From Termitomyces sp. T153 (Eukaryota > Basidiomycota > Agaricomycetes > Agaricales > Lyophyllaceae), in the NCBI GenBank assembly GCA_018296165.2, contig JACKQL020000027.1:620001-684000 (forward strand): 64,000 nucleotides of DNA, given 5' to 3'. Position numbers and translations under genes: made by a program. The notes below the pieces were generated by a model. The model worked only from the letters and a program-made list of their open reading frames with translations, ran no database searches and was not told where the DNA came from. This document shows, piece by piece, positions 1 to 12,283 of this stretch. The first letter of the stretch is position 1; each line of letters opens with the position of its first letter.

Positions 1-3000
1 GGGAAAGGAACATGCAGTTCATTGATGACATCCATATGGAATGGGTGATGTGCATAACAATCTTGTATATCAGCATCAAAACAAATTGCAATAAGTGCAC
101 CATTTGGAATAGAGTGACAGAAATCCAGAATTTGAACTCTATATTTTTTGAGCTCTTCTTTCCTATGTGGATAAACATGAGGACTGCAGCTGTCCATGCA
201 TCAAAAGTCTGAATTCAATTCACCTCTGTACCAACTGGTCACTTAGCCATTGCATGATCTTTTTTAATGAGAGAGAAGCCTCCCATGAAGTCTTTGGGTT
301 TGTTGTTGTTTTGTTGTTGTGATTATATCTCTTGTCAAATGTAGCATAAAGCTTCTCAAAATCAACATAGTGATCCAAGATAACCAGTTTCCACATACTG
401 CATGAAATTGGGTCTTTGAAGGGTTACAATTGTGCAAGATTGATGAGAGCATCAACAACCTTATCCTTAGCATATTCATGATGCAATCCCTAAGGTTTGG
501 CAAGATGAGGGTCTTCTGAGACCCTCTTTTGGAATTCTGTAAGGTGGGGAGCCATGGTAAAGACTGTCATGACCCATTCCCTGGACCCCTGACCTTGTCC
601 CCAACCTGCTTGCCTTTCCCGAGCCCTCCCCAATGCCTTGTCAAATGCTCCCAACCTTTGCCCACCCTCTGTGCCTACTCTGGATAACTCCAATGCTTCT
701 CCAGCAAACCCCAACTATCCCCTGGCTAACTCCAACACCTTCTCTGCAGCCATTGATGCCTCCCCTGACCCTTCTAAGCCCCTAGGACCTCCCCCACTGC
801 TCCTGACTCCAGCGCATGTCACCAACCCACCCCCCTGGTTTGCCTGACCAGTCCCAGAGCATCACAACAACCCTGGAACAGCCTATGCCCTCAACTGATC
901 CCATCAGAATATTGCCACAGCCCATCCTCTGATTGCAACTGACACCTGTTGATTCTGCATGGCTCTGTCAAACCCTGCCATCACACCTGCTGACCCCCAG
1001 AGCTCTCCAGTAGTCAGTATATAACCTGTAGAGTAGCACCTTGTACTCTAGTCTTGATATTGCATTAACTGGTTACTTGTGTCTCATATTTCTTTTGTTT
1101 TCATCTCTATTTCTTTAGTCTTGAATCTACTTCCTTTCCTCAGTTCTGTCTTGTCTTGTCTCCATCTCACCTTAACTGTCTCTGTTTCCTTTGTTTCCCT
1201 AAGTCCCTTTCATCTCTGATGTCATTACAAGCTCTGCACATGTGCTATGGCTTTCCAACATTCCTACAACAACTCTGGACCTTGCCCTTTGCTTGGTTCC
1301 AGAGCCCATCAATCTTAATTGATCCCCCATCAAACTCTGGCTCTGCTTCTGTCACCCATGAAGCCTCTGCATATCCCACAATCTATTTACGCACCCATGA
1401 ACTTGTTCCTGATGCCCACCCAAGCCCAACATTAATATACTTGGTCTTAGACTTCTCCAGACCACTCTGGACTTGCTTGGACTGCTTCCCTTGGTTTTTC
1501 CTTGCAAGTCCCTATCATTTGTGCCACCTCTGGAATGCTAGGTTATAAGCATAGGACATTGCATCTGCCTAGTAAGGACTCACCAGTGTAGCTGAGCCCC
1601 TGTAGTCAGTGGAACCTGACATAATATCAAGGCTCCCCCTTACTCCATTTTTGATGTCTGCATATAACCCCATGTACAACCCTGCTGGCTACCTAACCAA
1701 CATCTATGGTCAGCTGGCCCCTGAAAATCCATATGCCCCATTCTACCCAGGACCACTTGTAGATTAGTACGTTCCCTGTTATTGGACCCCTGACCCCAAC
1801 CAGGCATTCTATGCTCCCTCCATCAGCCAGGGAATACCCCCAGGCTGGTGCCACCCTCCAGCATTCCCCACCAATAGCAACTACCCCCACATGTACTCTG
1901 GAGGATTCTCCACAGCATCCCCCAACCCTGCCTACCTCCCACCTGCTCACTGCTATGCATACCTAGTTCCCACTGCAGCCCCAGCCCCTCCAAAGCACCC
2001 AGATAATTATTTCCCTCCTCAATTGCCATTCCCCACTCAAACCCCTCCCTCCCCCAGACAGCAATGGGTTGAAGCCTATGTCCAGCAATGCAATGAAGTC
2101 CTCTACTCCCTCTGCCTCTCCCCTGCAGAGTTCACAAGGTGCACCCACACCCTCCTCATCAACCTAGGCTACCCCAACATTCCCACAACTCTGAAGGTTT
2201 GGGTGGATTGGCTCCTCAACTTCCATGAACATCACCTGCAGGGAAACCTCCCCAAAACCATGCAAGGCACCCTGGGAATCGATGCCAACCTGCAAAATGA
2301 GCTCTGTGTCCTGGTCAAAGAAATCCACACCAGTCCGAACTCCTGCCCATTTGAAGACCCTTAGGATCCCTCCTGCTCCTTCTATGTGCAACATGAGGAA
2401 CTCATTGGAATACAAAGTGAAGCCCCACCTCTCATTCCCTGCCAGCAAGAAGAGCTTAACATGGTGTCCAATATCTTGGGAGGCCTCAACCCCACAGGGG
2501 GATTGTTTGACCAACCTGCCACTCACACCCTGGCCCTCTCCACTCATCCTCAGGCAAACTCTGTTCCCAGTGCCTTCCATACATGGGACCAACCTGCCAT
2601 CCCCAAACCCCATACACAATGGCTGCTCCCATGCATTGACAACAACAACCAAACCCTCTCCTACATTGACAAGCTGGGTAACCCCACTGACAAGGTTGCT
2701 CTGCACAACAGCCCTCCCCAAGACAGACCCCCTCACTTTGACCTCTGCACCCCCCATGTCAATACCCATCCACCCCGCCAGAATGTCCCAGTTCCCCTGA
2801 GACAACCCATGGGCCCTGGGGCACCCTGACCCCCTTTCCCCATCAACGCCCCTCATCCCCTGCCCATTCTGATGCCCAATCCCCCTGCCAACACTAATTA
2901 CTTTGGACCCCCCACCCCTGGAGGACCCCTTCCCCCTTGATGGGCCCCAGGGCCTCCCCTGGGCAATGCAGGCCAACCCCCTGGCAGCAGGCCTCCCAAT

Positions 3001-3290
3001 GGTGGACCTCCTAGAGGATGGGGCTTGGTCATGGACAACTTCCCCACTCAGCATGGAAACATGAACAACTACTACTACTACTACTACAACACCAGACCCC
3101 TGCCCTGAACCCAGAACACCCAGGATGATACTCACAATGCAGACCTAACTGAACAAAGTGAGGTTGGGTTCAGGACTTAGCAAGAGCTACAGGCCTGTGC
3201 CAAAGGCATGGACTGTAGCTCATATCCATATAGGTGATATCCATCTGATGGTGAGTATAATAAGTCATGAATATATTGTGTGTTTGCAGT
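1..3290. mobile_element. CpG-depleted decayed transposon island 1
   Basis: The block is C/T-rich on the + strand and nearly free of CpG, with abundant TG and CA. At about 3,290 CpG becomes normal again just before UBA2. Apart from the degenerate proline-rich reading frame at 1,654-3,106 I see only short frames full of stops. It holds a short TAC run near 3,070. The composition fits an old methylated element decayed by C-to-T change at CpG; the element class cannot be fixed, since no reverse transcriptase or transposase motif is visible in this part. Confidence 0.6.
1654..3106 (+). pseudogene. Degenerate proline-rich gag-like transposon ORF
   Basis: One reading frame runs from an ATG at 1,654 to a TGA near 3,104, interrupted by in-frame stops near 1,768 (TAG), 2,362 (TAG), 2,827 (TGA) and 2,938 (TGA). 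The product is rich in Pro, Asn, Tyr and Gln. A better structured middle part (about 2,060-2,360) includes the stretch QQWVEAYVQQCNEVLYSLCL. The end has a PPGxRPPNGGPPRGWG segment and a run of Tyr codons. Low complexity around a short ordered helical part resembles retrotransposon gag proteins, but no zinc knuckle is seen. Non-functional as it stands; identity is a guess. Confidence 0.45.
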
Positions 3291-3667
3291 TAGCAATCAC
3301 TCGGCAGTAATGGCGGCAGTATATTCCACATCGTGAACATCATCACGGTGGCTGACGTTGTTTACAAATGTTCTGTGTGGTTGAAGGTAAAAAGGTTCTC
3401 AGTTTATTCTCAGATCATTACTCTTTTTGGGTTAGTTAGGGACTTGGAATTATTCCTCGTCTACATACTACATACTCATTCCTCCAGCCTCGAAGCAATC
3501 GCCTGGGTAGGAGGCTGCGCCAGACCATATTTCAAATTCACCAGGCCATATCTGGCCAAGTATACAACCTGATGGAGGCCGAAGTTCGGGTGGGTGACCC
3601 CTGCCAGTGTGACCCGACGCATACGTGACGCATCGTTGCCAGGTTCGATCTCTACTTAATAATCATC
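3291..3667. promoter_or_regulatory. Upstream region of UBA2
   Basis: CpG is normal here, unlike the block to the left. The stretch is the only unique sequence between the transposon island and the UBA2 start codon, so it should contain the UBA2 promoter. I see no clear TATA box. The palindrome-like run near 3,614-3,633 (gacgcatacgtgacgcatcg) has a CGTGACG core. Confidence 0.35.
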
Positions 3668-6413
3668 ATGTCCAGTGCAAAAGCACGTTCTGCCCATGCG
3701 CGTGCTATCCTGGGATCAGAGCTTTATGACAAGTTACCGAACACAAAAGTCTTGCTTGTTGGTGCAGGAGGTATTGGATGCGAGCTTCGTCAGTCATTCA
3801 TTTTTTACCTTTCGAGCCGAAATTCAGAGGATTCTAGTGAAGAACATTGTCCTAGTTGGCTTTGGAGAGATCACTCTGTTGGACTTGGATACGATTGATT
3901 TGTCCAATCTTAATCGACAGTTTTTATTCAGAAAAAAGGACGTCAAGCAAAGCAAAGCACTGGTGAGTATTTCGTGGGGTAGTTGTTGAACATATGGCAC
4001 AGCCGGCAGTTACGATACGTCGTGGTCCTTGTGTCTCTCTCAGTGTGAACCCATTGAGATCCTGCCTGTCGTCTATTCTCGAATTGTCTTTCTCTCTTTC
4101 TCAGTACGGCAGTTAAAACAAGAACTTTGGCCGGGGCTTTACTTGTACAGCCGGGAGGTTCGACCCCACTTTCCCCGAGCGCTAAGGTAATAGTGATGAG
4201 ATTGGGCTGGGGCTGAATTGGTTGCCGCTGCTCGTTCAATATTTGCATTCTCTCCTGGCGTCATGTATATTCTAATGTTCTTCAAGACAGCCGCACAAAC
4301 AGCTGCATCCTTCAACCCCAACGTCAGCCTGAATCCCATTCACGGAAATATCAAAGAACCGCAATACGACATCCCCTGGTTCCAACAATTTGATATCGTT
4401 CTCAATGCATTGGATAACCTTGGTGAGCGCATGTCTTGAGCCCTCTCATTTGTACAGCTGAAACTACCCAGATGCACGGAGACATGTCAACAAAATGTGC
4501 ATGGCCGCACAAGTCCCACTCGTAGAATCAGGCACAGCAGGTTACCTAGGACAAGTTCAGCCTCTACTTAAGGTTGGTCTTAGCATTGAATGTAGACATA
4601 TACTGATCTTTTCCAGGATCATACCGAGTGCTTTGACTGTATCCCAAAACCAACACCCAAAACATATCCAGTGTGTACAATTCGTTCAACGCCAAGTCAG
4701 CCAATCCACTGCATTGTGTGGAGCAAAAGCTATCTCTTGGGGTAACGTAAAAATTACATGTCAGTTGCAGTCTTTCCTTATACATTCTCAGGCAGTTGTT
4801 CGGCGAAGATGAGGATGCAATTGGAGAACTTGACGCTGCAGAACAAGAGGGGGAGAATGGTACACACTTCAACTTGGGTTCTTTCACATACTTAACCCTC
4901 TCAGCTCGAGAGATCGCCACATTACGACAAGAAGCTCAGGCCTTCAACAACGTGCGAGCTGCCCTTCGCTCGACGTCTCCCGACATCTGTCAGCACGCAG
5001 CCAAGCATGCTTTCCAAAAGGTATGTACTGATCGGTACGGTTTTCGATGTCGCCGACCCTTACTTACAGGTGTTTAATGATGATATCAACAATCTTCTGG
5101 TCATGGCTGACATGTGGAAATCTCGAGCACCACCGGTGCCTCTCGACTTCGATACGATCTTAGACGGGACTTTCATACTCAGAGACGAAGGTACTTCGAA
5201 GAATAGAGGTGGGGCTACTGATAAAGCAGACCAGAGTGCGACTTCGATTGCCAGTGTCAATGGAAATGTAGGTATGACCTCAAATGGCGCGGGGCTTAAG
5301 GACCAGAAGGCCTTGTCACTAAAGGATAATGTCGAGCTATTCGTTCATAGGTCAGTCGTTGATATCTTATTTCAACAGACTTGTCTGATTGTCATATAGC
5401 ACGAACCGATTAGCTGCCCGTCTACGAAGCGGTAATGAGACGACAATCTCTTTCGATAAAGATGACGATGATACACTTGACTTCGTCACGGCTGCATCGA
5501 ATCTTCGGTCTGCCGCATATGGTATCAACAGACAAACTCGCTGGGAAGTGAAAGGTATATACCTCGTTGTTCTTACAGAACATGTACTGAAGCACACGCA
5601 GAAATGGCTGGTAATATCATACCAGCTATTGCTACTACAAATGCTATTATCTCAGGCCTAATTGTACTTCAAGCACTACACCTTCTGCGGCGCAACTACT
5701 CCGCCATGCGTAATGTCCATCTGCAGTACAAACCCGCTGTACCCCTCAGTACCATCACTTTATCAAAACCAAACTCTGGGTGTGGAGTGTGTCGGGATAC
5801 ATATGCGTTAGTGCTGTGTGATCCTAGTCGTGCCCTCCTCGGAGACATTGTCAAGGGTGTCCTGGGTGTAAATAGCCGGGAAGTCAGTGTATACGAGGAC
5901 AAAAGAGTACTAAGTGATCCAGACTGGGATGACAACCTAGATCGGACACTGGAGAGCCTGAATGTCACGCGCGGGAAGTTCTTGTCGCTCGTTGATGAGG
6001 AAGGAGAATGGAGGACCATCACGATTGGATTGAGTGAATTACCGCACGTACTCCTCCCCCTTTGAGTTTGACAAGATCGCTCATTGGATCGACCCGTGTA
6101 TAGCCCCGATAACTCCATTGATGCCCCACCCTACATTCTTCCGTCACCTCTCCCTCAGCCATCCAAGATGCAAAAATTGCCGCCGGCAGAATCAGCGCCT
6201 GCTACCCCACTGCACATCTCGAAGAAACGCTTGCTACCTATCGATATGGACAGCGACATTATTGATCTAGCGCCTACCCCGAAACGTCTAAAGCCCGACC
6301 CAAATGGCGCGGTGAAGGACCAAGAAAGCCCCAAACGACGTAGGCTAGAGGAAGAAGGTCTGATACTCGTGGATGGGCCCGGAGGGCTTGCTGATATCAT
6401 TGTCATCGACTGA
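3668..6413 (+). CDS. UBA2: SUMO-activating enzyme subunit 2 (E1 catalytic subunit)
   Basis: Ubiquitin-like E1 subunit that adenylates SUMO with AOS1 and takes it as a thioester, in the nucleus. My exon model, whose phases all agree: 3668-3788, 3838-3962, 4287-4422, 4472-4572, 4617-4741, 4792-4859, 4905-5020, 5070-5350, 5400-5554, 5602-about 6033, about 6076-6413 (about 665 aa). Visible: nucleotide-binding [19 protein letters not shown] near residue 33; [27 protein letters not shown]; the catalytic-Cys motif [15 protein letters not shown]; the [16 protein letters not shown] helix; a ubiquitin-fold domain; then a basic NLS ([11 protein letters not shown]) and a SUMO-interaction-like end (ADIIVID). 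The last junction (6,034-6,103) is uncertain because both candidate acceptors are weak or out of phase. Intron 2 is long at 324 nt. Length matches the family. Confidence 0.95.
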
Positions 6414-7120
6414 GAGTCATTTTGTGTACGTGCGTGGTTAGTTAATGAGGATACTGAATATGCATCGTAATTTTTAGAAGTGGGGGTGTGCCGCCAGTTG
6501 ACTATACCTGTAGTAACCCGAATAACTGCAACGCATTCTCGAGTCTGTTAAGGAGCATTCAAATATCTATGTGGTTTGTAACTTTTTCTTGCGACTCTTT
6601 TGCACATTTGGACGACGAAACCCAAAGCTCTCTTCAGCCATCATTTTCTCGTTTAGGCTACCGTAGTGTTTACAAATGATATGTTGGCTGGTCTTCGTAC
6701 CTACGGTCTTCGAAAAGCGCTGCCGGAGGAATTTACCATGTAGATCCAGAATTTATCAGTAACCTGGGCCTTCTGAATAATACTGTAAGCGCTTGCTGGC
6801 TGTATTTGTTTGAATGTATCCTTCGTACCAGCTCTCCAGTAACACTTCAAGAATCCCCCTGTTGCTCTAAGCATGCTTAGCAGGCTCCAGCCTGTAACGC
6901 TAAACAGGGAGACTCAGAGAGTCGGCGTCGAAGTTACATAACTGCGCTCAGAGCCATCATGATGGCTTGATGGACCTTTGACACCGTCGCCATGTCTCTG
7001 CCAGGGGATGTTAGGGAAGGCTGCAAAAAGTTATGATGCATGCCTCTCTAGTATTTTCAGGGGAAAGCCCATTCTGTCCCTGCATCGATGTTAAGGAGGT
7101 AACGAAACTCCGTCTGCAGT
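6414..7120. other. Intergenic, no gene seen
   Basis: 3' flank of UBA2 with normal CpG content. Only short random frames are present. It passes without a sharp signal into the CpG-poor island starting near 7,120. Confidence 0.5.
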
Positions 7121-7126
7121 CACTGC

Positions 7127-7320
7127 TGGCAGCCAATATATTTTCCGGAGGAAATACTAAAAAAGAAACCTCTTATGCCATTTCCAAACAGTGTGTTTCC
7201 AATGGAAAGAGGCTCTAAACAATGGGAGAAGCCTATTTCCAAAGGAAAAATATGTCAAAGAAATGACATGACAGGTTTCTTTTTCCATTTTTCCAATGGA
7301 AACATGTTCCAGTGCCAGCA
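7127..7320 (+). repeat. Dispersed repeat, copy A
   Basis: From 'ggcagccaatatattt' to 'ttccagtgccagcagtg' this stretch matches 49,957-50,105 in order, with shared blocks such as 'gtttccaatggaaa' and 'acatgttccagtgccagcag'. It holds several copies of TTCC(A)ATGGAAA-like palindromes. Class unknown. Confidence 0.6.
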
Positions 7321-7639
7321 GTGTGTAACACAGATCAACCCGACCCTGTCTCTGGAGGCAGTTTTGGTCATATCAGAGATATTTTTCTACTTTTGGAAGG
7401 AAACCAGGTTCAATTAGATCTCTGAAAAATCACCAGATTATGTAAGAAATCCACTTTTTGGGTTGCAAGAAAAAAGGTCAAGTGAGTGAATTGCACAGAA
7501 AATATCATGCCCCAATGTTCATGACAATCTCAACAAGCAAAAGCTCAGAGGTCTTTAGGCAACTGCTTTGGTTCTGGCCTCATAAATGACAGTCCTGCTG
7601 CTAATGTAAGGGCAAGGCACAGCTAACAGATCAAGTCAA

Positions 7640-8175
7640 CAAGCTCTGAGAGTCGAAGCACATGTACAATGTCATGTGACTGAAGCACATGCATCAACCT
7701 GTCAAAGCACATGCACAATGTCATGTGACATTTCTGTTGCACTGTACAGTTGTTTCTCATGCTTCTGGAGCCTCTGAAGTGTCACATTTGGTCTAGGGAG
7801 TTCCTCAAACTTATTCTCTTTGTAGACACTATACAGTAGTGAATAGACCTTTGTGTTAGACTTTTCAACTCATCACACATATCACACAGCCACTCATCTA
7901 CTCAACAGGGTCACTCCCTTATGATATCACAATACCTTTCTTCATATCACATAGCAGACAATAGCCCATTTTCGACATACATATATATATGGACTACTCA
8001 TAGAAAAAGCCCTCAGTCACTTACATTGGACTGAAGGTATGTCAAACATACTAAACACATTACAAACATACTGACTGTGCTGTAGATCAATACTTATATT
8101 GTTTTTAGGTACAGTACAAAATACAGTCACTTACATTGGACTGAGGATCAATACTTATATTGTTCTTAGGCCTAA
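7640..8175. repeat. Short local direct repeats
   Basis: Three local repeat pairs: 'aagcacatg(t/c)acaatgtcatgtgac' near 7,657 and 7,706; 'cagtcacttacattggactga' at 8,014 and 8,123; and 'gatcaatacttatattgtt' at 8,087 and 8,147. They may be remnants of LTR or tandem regulatory repeats of the surrounding decayed elements. Confidence 0.5.
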
Positions 8176-8200
8176 CAATAAAGCAGTCCAGATTCTAACA

Positions 8201-8262
8201 CTTTGGATCTCCCTCTGCCAGTTGTGGGATTGAGCCACAGCCTGCAGAGGTCACCCTTACAG
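8201..8262 (+). repeat. R1 repeat, partial copy
   Basis: Contains 'ggatctccctctgccagttg', then 'gattgagccacagcctgcag' and 'aggtcacccttac'. This is the terminal 60 bp of a repeat family, named R1 here, seen also at 9,272-9,643, 51,668-51,998 and, inverted, 53,958-54,290. Confidence 0.75.
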
Positions 8263-8404
8263 CATAACAAGTCTCCAGATTTGGTCTGGGAGCCCCCTTT
8301 TCAACTGCCTGAACCTTCTGTTGGGTTTTCTTCAAAAGGTCCCTTCCCCACCAGTATCTTAGAACCCCCTGTCTGCCTCCAATGACCCAACCAGCCCCTC
8401 TAGC

Positions 8405-8767
8405 TTGTCTCTTGCCACTCCTGGCCTCAAGGACAATGCCTGGAGTCATTTGTTGACTCTAGAGATACAGGTGCAACTTATTCAAGCTTCACTGACCTCC
8501 CACACTGCTGAACTTACTAGATTATGCCAAACCACTGAAACTATATCCCACTCTCTCCAAGCCATCTTAGACCATCTCCTCCTTGCTCCCACTGCTCCCC
8601 CTATGCCCCCTGCAGCTGCAGAGGAATATTTCCCTGCACCTCAGAGCATTATATCAGCAGCCCCCCACACTAAGATTCTTCACCCAGCCCTCTCCAATGC
8701 CTATAAAGGTGACCACAAGGCTGGTAAACAATTCCTTCAAGGTGATACAAGAAGAGCACAACAATAA
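8405..8767 (+). pseudogene. Gag-like fragment of a Ty3/gypsy-type element
   Basis: An open stretch of 120 codons. It shows an amphipathic, coiled-coil-like part (LTSHTAELTRLCQTTETISH), a proline-rich linker, then ILHPALSNAYKGDHKAGKQF. The last part resembles the 'P..(Y/F)xGDRxxgxxFL' start of capsid domains in fungal gag proteins. The frame stops before any capsid core, and CpG depletion argues it is dead. Family assignment rests on this short similarity. Confidence 0.45.
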
Positions 8768-9271
8768 GGGTGCTAATTCAACAGAGAGAGAAATAGAGCA
8801 AAAGAAGAAGCTTTAACTTAGATCTGAAGTCTGGGGCTAATAACAAGATATGATTCTTCAATGGATGTATAGAAAACATGACAGTATCTATAGTAAGTCA
8901 AAGTAATGAAACTAAAAGGAGTCAATAGTGGTGAACCGGTCACTAGCAACATAGGCAAGTCAGGAGGAATGGTTTGTGAAAGTCAATAACCCAAACTGTA
9001 GCTAAATTTAACACCTGGAATGACAGCCAGTATGCCAGTTTGCTAGGGTGTTGCTTAATAAGGAAATGAAACTAAATTAAGAAATAAGGAAACTGTTCAA
9101 TAATACCAAGAGAAGAAATATCATTGGTGACTTTGCTAGGAGGTTGCTAGAGGTCACTAGGATTAAAAGGGGAAAGTCATCCAATTGTCAGGAGACCTCA
9201 CATGTCTGGAGTATCATCTTGTTTCCTTTATTCCCAGCCAGCCTCTCACTCTCGGACTCCCATCTTTTGTT

Positions 9272-9643
9272 CACAAGTACTTTCAATCCAGAGATATCTG
9301 ATGGTACCATTTTGGTAGCATCACATGATCTGTGGCTTGAGATTGAGGCTATTTACAATGGATTTCCATTTTCAGGTTGTGTGATTTTGATAATAGCTTT
9401 AATGATGATGTCAGGCTCTGTGCATGTGCAAAACCTGACATCATACTTCCCATGGTCTTTCCCACAGTTCATTTCTGTAAATTTGCAGTCCTGGCAATCA
9501 GAATCCTCAGACTTGTTCTCTTTGGATTTCCCTTTGCCAGGTATGTAGTTAGTTTCTGCTGTGCCACTACTGTTAATGAACCTTTGGATTTCCCTCTTCC
9601 AGTTGTATGATTGAGCCACAGCCTTCAGAGGTTGTCCTTACAC
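9272..9643 (+). repeat. R1 repeat, long copy
   Basis: Starts near 'cacaagtactttcaatcc', shares 'tttacaatggatttcca', 'agacttgttctctttggat' and the doubled 'ggat(t/c)tccct(c/t)t(g/t)ccag' block, and ends with 'gaggttgtccttaca'. About 40 nt longer than the 51.7 kb copy, mostly in the middle. Confidence 0.75.
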
Positions 9644-9756
9644 CAATGGGTTGGGTGTCTAGACCACACATGACAAAGTTGTGTGACCATCACATAGCAT
9701 AGAAACCAGAAATTCTAGAAGTTGCCAAAACATAGGAAAAGGTAGAAATCTGTACT

Positions 9757-10090
9757 AATGGGCAAGCTGAGTGCCCATTCATTGTCTCTGGCATGCACTT
9801 GGACAACATGCCAGATTACCACTCTGCCCAACCAGCCTTGTAGGACTATCTGAGCTAATGCCTTATTTTGAACATAGGGATTCCTTGGGGGCCCTGGTGC
9901 CACTTCATAGGTGGGATGCCATATCCCACCCCCTTTTTACTAGTATATGATGACCACTACTCACTGGCCATTACCTTATATGAGCCCATTGATAGACTCA
10001 AAAGGGGTATGTAATGAAGTGTCCTGTTACTATCTCATTAGACTACTCTATTTAATTATTTTAGTTATATTATTATTATTATAGCTCAAG
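9757..10090 (+). repeat. Direct repeat, copy 1: gag end plus LTR start
   Basis: Begins 'gggcaagctgagtgcccatt' and matches 11,858-12,190 over about 330 bp. It includes the run 'gactcaaaaggggtatgtaa', which reads as a polypurine tract followed by the TGTAA start of an LTR at 10,010. The LTR part is cut off after about 75 nt, so this is a truncated sister of the element ending at 12,283. Confidence 0.65.
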
Positions 10091-10129
10091 TTCTGAACAA
10101 ACTTGTTGTTGTTTGAAACCAAAAGGACA

Positions 10130-12111
10130 ATACCTGTTCAGGCCTCTTCCATTCAGCATTAGGGAGGGGAAGCAGGGTTGTGTCCCCTCCTCAACTTCTA
10201 GAACCAAAAAAAGCACATACCAAACCTTCTGTGTTTTTCAAGGGTTCCTTGACTCAAATAGCACTATTGGTGCCCTATAATGACCAAGCCCCCCCCCTGA
10301 CTTTGGTGTGCCCACTGCCATGGCTGGCCTTTCTAAGCCAGCAATTGTCAAGGCTGGCTTTATGAAGCCAGCCACAGTGACAAAACTAGCTGATAATCCT
10401 GTGGTCATTGCTACCCTGGTGGCCTTTCCAGTGAATGTGCTGCAACTACAGTTGATACACCAGATTATTTGTGAGCAGCAGCATGCTCACATTACTATGT
10501 GGGAGCAGATACATGCCACTCTCTTATTGCAGGAGTTCCACAGGATCTCCTTCTTTACAAACCAAGATTGGAGGGATTGCACCATGTGCTGAGTCATGGA
10601 GCTGACCCCTGCAGAGTTAGAGACTTTGCTGCTGAAGGGGGACCACCATTGGCTACCAATCCCCCTGTCTTCTTGTTTGTCAGCCATGCTAGGCTATACA
10701 GACAATAACATCTAAGGAGTGAAATTTAATCAAGTTCCACTCAACCAGCACTTTGACATCAACATATGGGTGCAATACATCTTGCACCACAGCCACCCAG
10801 GTTCTCAGAACCTGTACTCAAGTGTGGCCATTGATGGATCTTTGCAAGTAGACCAACAATCAATCTTTGGCTATGTACTAGATTAGGCAATGGTCCCAAC
10901 TATGCCACACACACAAACAGTCTACATGCAGCTGTTTGCTATGTTAGTAGCTCAGCTTCACCTTTATAGAGATATTGTTGATGACTACTGCTAGGGGATA
11001 GGGAAGTTCAATGTGTTTACCCCCTATACATTTATAGGCTGAATATCCAGCCTACTCAGATTAATAATCTCAGCAAGACAGAGGTCATTAGACACCTCCT
11101 ACCAACTGCATTCCCCCAATGTGAGTGAACTATGCATATACCTACAGTATATGCTTCCTGGATCACCACTGGTCAGGGAGTGCTTTGAACACTGATTTGT
11201 TCACATCAATCAACAAGGAACACCATCATTGACTCAAGCATATGGACAAACCTTCCATCTTATCTGAGTATACTGGGTGGCATAAACCCACTGCTGACAA
11301 TTGGGAGCACTTAAGTGCTCCTTCAAATCCATAAAAGCTATGACCAATCTCCTCTGTGCATGTCCAAATGGCTGCACTATGAAAATCAGCCATTTTCACT
11401 CACTTCCTGCACCAACCCAGTAGAGATAGTGAATGCTTCATTGGCTGCAGTGGAAGAGCCATTTTTCAGCTCCACTCAATCTGGTGCAGCCCCAACTGAG
11501 GCTGAACCTTCATTGTTGGCAGCAGAAACATCCTCCAACTCATCTGCAGCACTTGTCATGTCCTCTCAGGCTGTGACTACCAAAGAGTCTATGGAACTGG
11601 ACTCTCACAAGGAGTCTTCTGCCCTCACCACTGCCAGCTAGAGGCAATAGAGTCTGTCACTCCTGGCCCTTTGGATGCAGCTGTAGCAACTAACATCACT
11701 ACCCCCATTGCTTCCAGAGCTGGAACTAGTGGTTTAATGATCAATATAACTAAAGTTGTATCTAAGTGCTAGGCTGACATTGTGAGTAGCAAGGAAGCTT
11801 CATCATTGCAGATGGACAAATGGGCTGGCTTAACTATGTTCACAATAGGAACATTACCAATGGGCAAGCTGAGTGCCCATTCATTGCCTCTGGTGCACTC
11901 ATTCAAGCAGCATGTCAGATTACAACTCTGCTCAGCTAAGCATGTAGGACTATCTGAGCCTACTTCTGAATCTAGGTACCCCTCAGGGGCCTTGGTGCTA
12001 CCTTGTAGGTGTGATGCTGTATCCCACCCCTTTCTTTACCATCACCTGATGGCCATTGCTTACAGGCTATTGCCTTTACATGAGTTCATTGACAGACTCA
12101 AAAGGGGAGTA
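10130..12111 (+). pseudogene. Degenerate internal region of an LTR retrotransposon
   Basis: Reading frames on the + strand with several stops lead up to the polypurine tract and LTR at 12,112. Readable pieces include MAGLSKPAIVKAGFMKPATV (about 10,320), LTPAELETLL (about 10,600), and a segment with GSLQVDQQSIFGYVLD and MQLFAMLVAQLHLYRDIVDD (10,830-10,990). It ends with a Ser/Ala-rich part and FIDRLKRG. No protease, integrase or reverse transcriptase motif is seen, so I read it as gag or an unknown element-borne ORF from a non-autonomous or deleted element. Confidence 0.5.
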
Positions 12112-12190
12112 TGTAACAGAGCACCCCATTATTATCCCATTAGCTTACTATATTTGATTATTTAGTTATATTATTATTGTAGTGTCACAT
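11858..12190 (+). repeat. Direct repeat, copy 2: gag end plus LTR start
   Basis: Second copy of the 9,757-10,090 repeat, about 2.1 kb downstream in the same orientation. This copy keeps the full LTR to 12,283. The two differ at many CpG-derived and A/T sites, so the duplication is old. Confidence 0.65.
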
Positions 12191-12283
12191 GATGCTACCT
12201 ATAAAACCTATTTACTTTACTTATGTAAGACAGTGTCTTACTTCATACTTTGTAGATAGAATCACAACTGGTTTTGACTTACA
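12097..12283 (+). mobile_element. Polypurine tract and LTR of a decayed retrotransposon
   Basis: The purine run 'aaaaggggag' is followed at 12,112 by TGTAACAGAGCACCCC, and the sequence ends TTACA at 12,283. TGTAA...TTACA are inverted ends as expected for an LTR of about 172 bp. A TATAAAA-type box lies inside ('cctataaaac', near 12,200). A full 5' partner with the same end was not found, only the truncated copy at 10,010. Confidence 0.65.

Noticed and set aside
2164..3135. A 323-codon - strand frame with a run of Val
   Set aside because: It is the antisense of the Pro/Tyr-rich gag-like frame; the Val run comes from the TAC repeat.
4139..4185. Possible tRNA B box 'gaggttcgacccc' in a UBA2 intron
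   Set aside because: No A box at the right distance, no acceptor stem and a weak T stem.
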